The position numbers were made by a program, and so were the translations under genes. A stretch of DNA of 6,855 bases from an uncultured Pseudomonadota bacterium (GTDB lineage Bacteria > Pseudomonadota > Alphaproteobacteria > RUG11792), in the NCBI GenBank assembly GCA_902796745.1, contig CADBQC010000136.1, positions 1-6,855 on the forward strand, written 5' to 3'. The number at the start of each line of letters is the position of its first letter. Positions within the stretch are counted from its first letter, which is position 1. Of the stretch, positions 5,478 to 6,855 are shown in pieces. The notes beneath the pieces were generated by a model. That model did not search any database and was not told the DNA's origin. It saw only the letters and a list, made by a program, of their open reading frames with translations.

Positions 5478-6855
5478 ATGTGGCAGAACATGATTCTTAA
5501 TAGGAGTTTTTTTGTGATGCTCTGTTTTGTTCTGGGCAATTGTAACGTCACTAGTAGTTTTGAGTTACCTTTGAAAGGTATGTCATTAAGCACTGAGGAA
5601 GCTCACGCGAATATACAAAAATCAGATGCTACCAGGTCGTTAGAAAGTAAACGCGCTACGCAGTCTACAAAGTTGACATTGGATGTTGAAAAAATTCTTA
5701 ATGGCGAGCAAAAATCTGATTTGATCAAGATCGAATGGGCGGAAAAAATACGAAGCAAAATTATTCCTTTTAAACTTTTATCAAAAGAAGAGAAAAAGGC
5801 AGAGACAAAACGTTTAATGGAAGAAATATCTTGGAACGGCTTACAAAAAAAACAAAAGTCATTAAGATCTTTATCGCCAAAACACAGAACACGAAGAACC
5901 AATTCTCTTCTTGAACCACTCTCAAAAGAAACAGACAAGGCTAAGATAGGATGTTTGAAAAAAGTAAGTATTGTAGGAGTTCCAACTGACAAAATAATCG
6001 AATTAACGCTCGTTGTGCCGGGAGAAATTAACGGACAAGATGTGGTATTACTTGAATACGCATTTTCAAATCTTAATGCGCGCAATATTAAAGTGCATTT
6101 GCGATTCGAGGAACGCAATGGCAAAAAAGTCTTAATAAGGAATGGACACAATATGTTCTCGAATTCCACCTCGATTTATAGCTTTGATTTTAGGGGTCTT
6201 GACACTTCCAGAATGAGTAACATGAATTCGATGTTTGCAGGGTGCAAAAATATTACTTCATTAGATTTGAGTCATTTTGATACTAAGCAAATAGAATATG
6301 TTGGCAATGACTTAAAAGGTGCTTTCTATAATTGTATAAAACTGCAAAATTTAGATATAACTTCTTTTAAGGATGACCAAAAAACAGATGAAGTGCTAGT
6401 GGGCATGTTTCAGGACGCAGACGAAAATATTTCAGAATATTACAAGAAAGAGATAATGGATCATTGGTTGTTTTATAATCAACCGGGACACCATCATGTC
6501 AATGTTAAGCGTTACAAAAAAGAATTGCATTCTCCAACTGTCGATGAAAGAAAGGAGCAAGATAAATTCAATATTAATTCCAGGGAGAAGGAGGATTTAA
6601 CGGTAATGCAAAAACTGCCTAGCATTATGATGAAGAGGCCTGAGAAGAAACAAGATAGTGGATATATAACAAAAGAGCGTAGGGAAGAGATAATACCTAA
6701 GAAGAAACAAAGTAGTATATGTTATATAACAAAAGCGCTTCAGCCAAAGCCGACGAAATTGCCCGTGCCAGAAAACGCTCGGTTTACAAAAAGTTTTGTC
6801 ATCCGCTCTGAACAGAAGTCTGGGGAGGGACTTAATGGAGGAGATATATCAAATC
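5478..6855 (+). CDS. BspA-like DUF285 leucine-rich-repeat protein, exported, 3'-partial
   Basis: The frame is open from ATG 5478 to the window end, 459 codons with no stop, so the 3' end is missing. An N-terminal hydrophobic stretch (RSFFVMLCFVLG, 9-20) looks like a Sec signal. LGNC at 19-22 is an imperfect lipobox (Asn before Cys). Residues 35-150 are Lys/Glu-rich, and 155-225 look beta-rich. DUF285 repeats follow: MF pairs or their equivalents at 226, 252, 282 and 310, with units such as LDTSRMSNMNSMFAGCKNI (241-259) and LDLSHFDT (262-269). Such repeats occur in BspA-type surface proteins that bind host or bacterial partners and in mycoplasma lipoproteins. A binding role here is inference. 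The C-terminal part is charged and has a short duplicated motif. Start choice is uncertain: ATG 5490 fits the signal peptide equally well, and GTG 5514 has TAGGAG 7 bases upstream but would give a signal without a basic N-terminus. Confidence 0.8.
   Translation, partial: MWQNMILNRSFFVMLCFVLGNCNVTSSFELPLKGMSLSTEEAHANIQKSDATRSLESKRATQSTKLTLDVEKILNGEQKSDLIKIEWAEKIRSKIIPFKLLSKEEKKAETKRLMEEISWNGLQKKQKSLRSLSPKHRTRRTNSLLEPLSKETDKAKIGCLKKVSIVGVPTDKIIELTLVVPGEINGQDVVLLEYAFSNLNARNIKVHLRFEERNGKKVLIRNGHNMFSNSTSIYSFDFRGLDTSRMSNMNSMFAGCKNITSLDLSHFDTKQIEYVGNDLKGAFYNCIKLQNLDITSFKDDQKTDEVLVGMFQDADENISEYYKKEIMDHWLFYNQPGHHHVNVKRYKKELHSPTVDERKEQDKFNINSREKEDLTVMQKLPSIMMKRPEKKQDSGYITKERREEIIPKKKQSSICYITKALQPKPTKLPVPENARFTKSFVIRSEQKSGEGLNGGDISN
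6645..6734 (+). repeat. imperfect direct repeat inside the DUF285 gene
   Basis: Two in-frame copies start at 6645 and 6702. They encode KKQDSGYITK (390-399) and KKQSSICYITK (409-419). Both run from AAGAAACAA to TATATAACAAAAG, and the second is one codon longer. The 57-base period suggests a recent tandem duplication in the charged C-terminal region, which may continue beyond the window. Confidence 0.65.

Noticed and set aside
5603..6169. 188-codon open frame on the minus strand
   Set aside because: It is antisense to the DUF285 gene, whose plus frame is open across the whole region and has recognisable repeats; the minus translation is Ser/Phe/Leu-rich with no motif.

Overview
The window looks like a piece of an AT-rich alphaproteobacterial chromosome, probably from a host-associated or intracellular lineage of the Rickettsiales/Holosporales kind. 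This is an inference. It rests on an alphaproteobacterial-style AspRS with the RDHGG signature of a non-discriminating enzyme, a tight bioF-bioH pair like those in biotin operons of obligate intracellular bacteria, a Bax inhibitor-1 family membrane protein, and a BspA-like (DUF285) repeat protein of a type shared by mycoplasmas, host-associated bacteria and parasitic protists. No marker in the window fixes the genus.

Layout. Positions 2-889 (+) hold the 3' part of an unrecognised gene that enters from the left edge. It runs convergently into a minus-strand block read from right to left: aspS (4399-2603), bioF (2542-1448) and a bioH-like hydrolase (1451-813). bioF and bioH overlap by ATGA. The last 77 bases of bioH lie antisense to the end of the left-hand gene, and no bioC, bioD, bioA or bioB follows. 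A Bax inhibitor-1 gene (5252-4560, minus) comes next, closed by a clear intrinsic terminator at 4505-4536. From 5478 to the right edge a plus-strand reading frame stays open for 459 codons. It encodes an exported-looking protein with DUF285 (BspA-type) leucine-rich repeats and is cut off by the window end.

The most striking region is the 225-base gap between the divergent Bax inhibitor-1 and DUF285 genes. It holds two back-to-back palindromes: a perfect 15-bp inverted repeat at 5306-5347, and a larger nested, GC-rich one at 5352-5419. A consensus promoter, TTGACA-17-TATACT, points at the DUF285 gene, and its -35 box lies inside the right arm of the larger palindrome. A third copy of the 8-base word TACCACAT sits next to the first palindrome and creates a competing pairing partner. 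This arrangement could be a mobile palindromic repeat that brought in a promoter element, or a structured or operator-type regulatory region for both genes.

Functionally, aspS is housekeeping. bioF and bioH cover the end of pimeloyl-ACP synthesis and the first step of biotin ring assembly, and they need partners encoded elsewhere. The right-hand side pairs a membrane protein with a probable surface or secreted protein. I see no tRNA, rRNA, CRISPR array, transposase or phage gene.
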